From Dermatemys mawii (lineage: Eukaryota; Chordata; Testudines; Dermatemydidae): DNA of 64,000 nucleotides. Positions within the stretch are counted from its first letter, which is position 1, and the number at the start of each line of letters is the position of its first letter. The translations under genes were made by a program, and so were the position numbers. Positions 60,510-64,000 of this stretch are shown in pieces. The notes beneath the pieces are model-generated. The model ran no database searches. It was not told the DNA's origin and was given only the letters and a program-made list of their open reading frames with translations. The stretch lies in assembly GCA_007922305.1 (NCBI GenBank), contig ML677385.1, positions 9,280,869-9,344,868 of the forward strand, given 5' to 3'.

Positions 60510-61845
60510 TTGGCTCCACAGGTCAGAGGTTTTTTCTGGTGGGGTGGAGGGGGAAGGGTGCATTCTCCCAGGTGCAGCCACTTGTGCATGAGATGTTACT
60601 TCAAGTAGATTTTACAGTCAGTGTCTGCTCCTCTCCTTTTTCCAAGTGCCATGCCTTCAAACCCAGTTCCTGCTCCCTTCTTCTGTCTCCCACAAAATAA
60701 AAGAAGACCATTCCTAATTCCCTAGGTCTCCACATCCTGGAAGATTCACAGATGGGCTATTGAGAAATACCAATCATATCCCATAACCAAGAGCTATTCC
60801 AAAATGTGCTGTGGGGGCAGATTCCTTTTAATTGATAAATAAATCCCAACCCTACACTTTTTTTTCAGTGCCCAAGACTAATTTTGCAACAAACAAGTAA
60901 TCAATTTTCCTTTCTAGTGCAGTTAGAATGTGCAGTATAAATGAAGGCTTTACACTTAAAGTACTGTGATGGCATGGTAAGCTCTCAAGCAACCTTCAAG
61001 ATGAAGTATCACCCACACTCTGTTATATGTTTCATTGACCTGGACTATGTACAGCCAAGTTATTTTAAATGAAAATGCAAGTACTCAAATTTGTGAGAAG
61101 TTTTTTAAGCCATGTTTAATAGTGATCTTGACCCCAAATTCAATTCCCCTTTTGTACAATACTTTTTTCTGTGACACTATGAAACTTATATAGACAATGG
61201 AGCTTAAAGGCAGGACTCTATTTTTAATTTTGCAGCAGGAAGTTATGAAAGGCAGCTGCTAGCTGTGAAAATATAAGCTTTCTTTGCAATCTGTATTAAT
61301 AGAAATTAGATTTTTCCTATATATATTTTTAAACCCAAGTTTCATTTTGTTTGCAGTCAGAGATTGGCAGCTGATTTCAGAGCTTTGAGCTAAAAATACT
61401 AAGTTGCTCTTTCTAAGTTGTGATTTTCTTTTGGAACCAAATTTATCAACATAAACTTGTGCATTTTCAGCTATTGCATTAGGTGGGCAAGTTGTTTCTT
61501 CTGAGATTTGGAAGTACTAAAGACTCTTTTTTATAATTTGAAGGATTTCATAAATGCAATTACTTTAAAAGCAGGAAAAAGAACATTCCAAAGCTTTAGT
61601 TTTATGTAGTTAACAATATCTAACCTTTCTGCCATTAAAAAGTTAAGAATTCGTTTGTGTCTTTACTTAGTTTTGTTTCTATAACTTGAAGGAGAAAGAA
61701 ATCAGTTTTAAGGAAAGAAGCTATTGATTTTGCACATCATTCTAGACTTTGTTTGCATCTTGATTAAATGTGCTTTGGTTCTTAGTACTTTTAGTACTTA
61801 TTGGAATTATGATTAAGGTACAGGGCTAGGACCTAGAAGATGTGT
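60510..61845. other. AT-rich DNA, nothing recognised
   Basis: No gene or repeat could be named in this interval. Confidence 0.35.
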
Positions 61846-61849
61846 TTTA

Positions 61850-61955
61850 TTTCCTGGCTCTGCCACAAACATTATGTGTGACCTTGGGAAAGTCACCTAA
61901 TCTCTGTGTCTCAGTTCCCAGTTGGTAAAACTTGTATAATACTTCCTTATCTCCT
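61850..61955 (+). repeat. MIR/CORE-SINE fragment
   Basis: The words TGGCTCTGCCACAAAC, TGTGTGACCTTGGGAAAGTC, ACCTAATCTCTGTGTCTCAG and TTCCCAGTTGGTAAAA follow the core of MIR, an ancient amniote tRNA-derived SINE family. The tRNA-like head and the LINE-like tail cannot be made out clearly. Confidence 0.85.
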
Positions 61956-62012
61956 GTCACTCACCTTTTGTCTGCTTCTTCTACTGAAATTGTAACTATT
62001 TCAGAACAGAAC

Positions 62013-62132
62013 GGTTACCAGATAGCAACCATGAAAAAATGGGATGGGGGTGAGGGGTAATAGGTGCCAATATAAGAAAAAATCCCCCAAAATGGGACTG
62101 TCCATTTAAAAGCGGGACAGATGGTCACCCTA
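62013..62132. mobile_element. 120-bp MITE
   Basis: The ends GGTTACCAGATAGCAACC and, reverse-complemented, AGGGTGACCATCTGTCCCG are imperfect inverted repeats. The interior has TGGGATGGGGGTGAGG, TAATAGGTGCCAATATAAG and ATGGGACTGTCC, matching a short reptile MITE family with AGGGTGACCAGAT ends as I recall it. No clear target duplication was found. Confidence 0.7.
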
Positions 62133-62908
62133 CAGAAAAAGGACTTATTCTCATGATGTGCATGTATGCAATCTCATCAATGAACCTTGATCTCAGTCCT
62201 GGGTACAAGTGTAATATAAATAATATCAGATCTAAAGGGTAACTAAGTTCCAAAAAATACAGTACAGATAAGATCAATGTAACATTTTTAAAAAATCAAG
62301 CATTACTGATGATGTGGTCATATTAGGTATAATTAGGAAGAGCTTGCTAAGCTGAGATACAATCACTGTTAGGGGACTATGGACAAAACTGAACTTATTT
62401 TCATATCTGAATTGTATTGCCTGATACGAGAACAGGGATTTTTGTAATTTCTGCAAAGGTAAATTCTGTCTACTACAAAAATTAAATAGTAACATTAGCT
62501 GTTTTGTAATGAGTTAGAAAAGGTAGTTGAGTTGGTTTTATTTTGTTTCTTGTTGTTTTATTATCCTGTGAAGTAGAACATTTTCACAGTCATGTTATGT
62601 GTAAGACAAAAACTGTCTGCCGGGAGATCCTGCTGCCCCAGTGAATACAGGAATGGGTACCACACTGGTGATTGTTTTAAGCCTGTTTACAGTCAATACG
62701 AGAAAAAAAACAGAATATAGGATATTCATTTGTAGGAAAAAAGCAAATTTGAATTGATGAAGGGTAGAATTAAAGGAGCCTTCTGCCTGAGCTGAATTGG
62801 TCATAGAGAATAAGTGTAGGTGCAAACATGGCTTTGAAACTCCACTTTTATAGAATTTCCCAGTGGACACTTCAGTCCTTTGTGCAGGTTAGAGCAGCTA
62901 GATCCCAG

Positions 62909-63211
62909 CAGCAGTTCTCAAACTGTGGGTCGGGACCCTATGTTAATGGGGTTGCTCAGGGTGGCTTAGATATGCTGGAGGCAGAAGCCTGAGCCCCACC
63001 GCCCAGGGCCGAAGCCCTTGGGCTTCAACTTTACCCCCCTCCCTCCTGGTTCAGAGTCATATGGCTTCGGCTTGGCCTTCGCCCTCCTCCCCATACACAC
63101 ACCTAGGGCGGCAGTGCTCGAGTGGGCTCAGGCTCCAATCCCCACTCCTGGGGTTGTGTAGTAATTTTTGTTGTCAGAAGGGGGCCACAGTGCAATGAAG
63201 TTTGAGCTAGA
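62909..63211. mobile_element. hAT-like nonautonomous element
   Basis: The left end CAGCAGTTCTCAAACTGTGG, then GTCGGGACCC, and the right-end CAATGAAGTTTGAG match a hAT family whose ends read CAGTGGTTCTCAAACTGTGG. The interior is GC-rich (AGAAGCCTGAGCCCCACC, GCTTCGGCTT) and noncoding. The right terminus is decayed, and the target duplication is not visible. Confidence 0.7.
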
Positions 63212-63214
63212 GGT

Positions 63215-64000
63215 GTGTTCTGACTTACAATTCAGCTGAAGCCAACCCTATGGACTGTTTTGGCAGCTGAAATAGCCAGAGCATAGGAATGCTTCAGGAC
63301 CTCCCCAGCAACTTCTGCAGGGAGATAGTGTACAGCTGTCTGAGGACCTTGTATCTACCAGGCCCTTCTTGTGCTGTGGGAAATCTTCCTAGGGGACTGC
63401 AGCATAGCTGTCAGTTTGATCCATTGTATAGTCAAATGAGATCTGTATTCCTTGCATCCTCTTCAAGCAAGCTATGGGATAAATGCAGGGAGAAATAAAT
63501 TAGAAAAAGAACATTCCACTAATTCACTGGTAAATGATTTAACATCCATACCAGCTACACCATGAAATTGACTAACTTTGATGTGGACCGTAGTGAGAAA
63601 ATAAAAGTATCACCGAAATTATTTAGTCTTACAAAAGGCTTATCCCTGCATCAAATGAAATGATGGCATGTGGTCACCTGCCATGCATTTTGTAGCACAA
63701 AAACAGGCAAAGTAACTGATGGCTATTATGCCTCCACAAATAAACTGGGCAATCTGTAACATCTTACCTCAGTTGGATTTTAAAAGCTGCAGCTTTGTTC
63801 CAATTGTAATAATCAAAAATAGTGGTGATGATCTGAACTTTCAAACAATTTAAAGTTATTCCCCCACATTCACCTAGTTCTTTTCCTCTTCACACTTACC
63901 ATCAATTCCTACAGGGCCTGGAGTGCTGTATTTAAAAATAAGGCATAGCAACCTCTCTAACTGCTGTGCCAAACAATTTAGTCCAGGACACCAGTCTATA
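63215..64000. other. AT-rich DNA, nothing recognised
   Basis: The frame at 63289-63498 shows no family motif. Nothing else was recognised up to the window edge. Confidence 0.35.

Noticed and set aside
1..64000. CRISPR arrays, bacterial operons, riboswitches, origins
   Set aside because: The window is vertebrate chromosomal DNA; no regularly spaced short repeats or bacterial-type gene signals are present.

Overview
This window looks like AT-rich, gene-poor vertebrate chromosomal DNA, most likely from a turtle (Testudines), with another non-avian sauropsid such as a crocodilian as the alternative. The evidence is the repeat content: several CR1 LINE fragments (one with CATAAG/CTTATG tail repeats), TGTCATAA-type and TGTGACAG-type endogenous LTRs, hAT-like and GGGTATGTCTACACT-type MITEs, a MIR/CORE-SINE piece, and the interspersed repeat starting GTATCAGAGGGGTAGCC that I associate with turtle genomes. 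I recognise no host protein-coding exon, rRNA gene, tRNA gene, CRISPR array or bacterial-type operon. The long open frames are either relics of retrotransposon genes or chance frames. The window is best read as a gene desert or the inside of a very large intron.

Layout. 1-591: right part of a minus-strand LTR cut by the window edge. 3.5-4.2 kb: unclassified repeat with a diverged tandem. 8.77-9.69 kb: CR1 relic. 10.08-10.2 kb: 60-bp tandem duplication. 10.96-11.23 kb: MITE. 18.3-19.1 kb: hAT-like element and an inverted relative of the 3.9-kb repeat. 19.57-20.03 kb: older CR1-like fragment. 21.23-22.02 kb: solo LTR with 4-bp target duplication. 23.97-24.10 and 25.75-25.92 kb: two fold-back repeats. 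26.5-29.7 kb: decayed APE-type LINE (endonuclease then reverse transcriptase) carrying two later insertions, a CR1 3' piece and a 667-bp solo LTR. 32.63-32.89 kb: CR1 3' end. 34.21-35.0 kb: complete copy of the LTR seen at the window start. 36.25-37.88 kb: one solo LTR inside another, both with perfect target duplications. 39.5-42.77 kb: Ty3/Gypsy chromodomain element with a large internal deletion. 43.05-43.48 kb: hAT-like element. 51.4-52.3 kb: local duplication in which one copy took a MITE and the other keeps the empty site. 52.75-53.03 kb: MITE. 53.70-53.85 kb: tRNA-like hairpin. 54.0-54.86 kb: CR1 C-terminal coding region and 3' end. 56.6-57.26 kb: relic of a restriction-like-endonuclease (R2-like) LINE. 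61.85-61.95 kb: MIR. 62.01-62.13 and 62.91-63.21 kb: small DNA transposons. The rest is AT-rich unique or unrecognisably old sequence with simple repeats.

No set of genes here works together as a pathway. The interest is in transposon stratigraphy: three mechanistically different LINE types (CR1, an APE LINE and an RLE LINE), at least three LTR families, and several palindromic nonautonomous elements. The most notable items are the R2-like endonuclease relic, the internally deleted chromodomain Gypsy element, the LTR-in-LTR nest, the three-layer LINE nest, and the MITE with a neighbouring empty site. No new functional system could be supported. All family names come from recalled motifs; none was checked by search.
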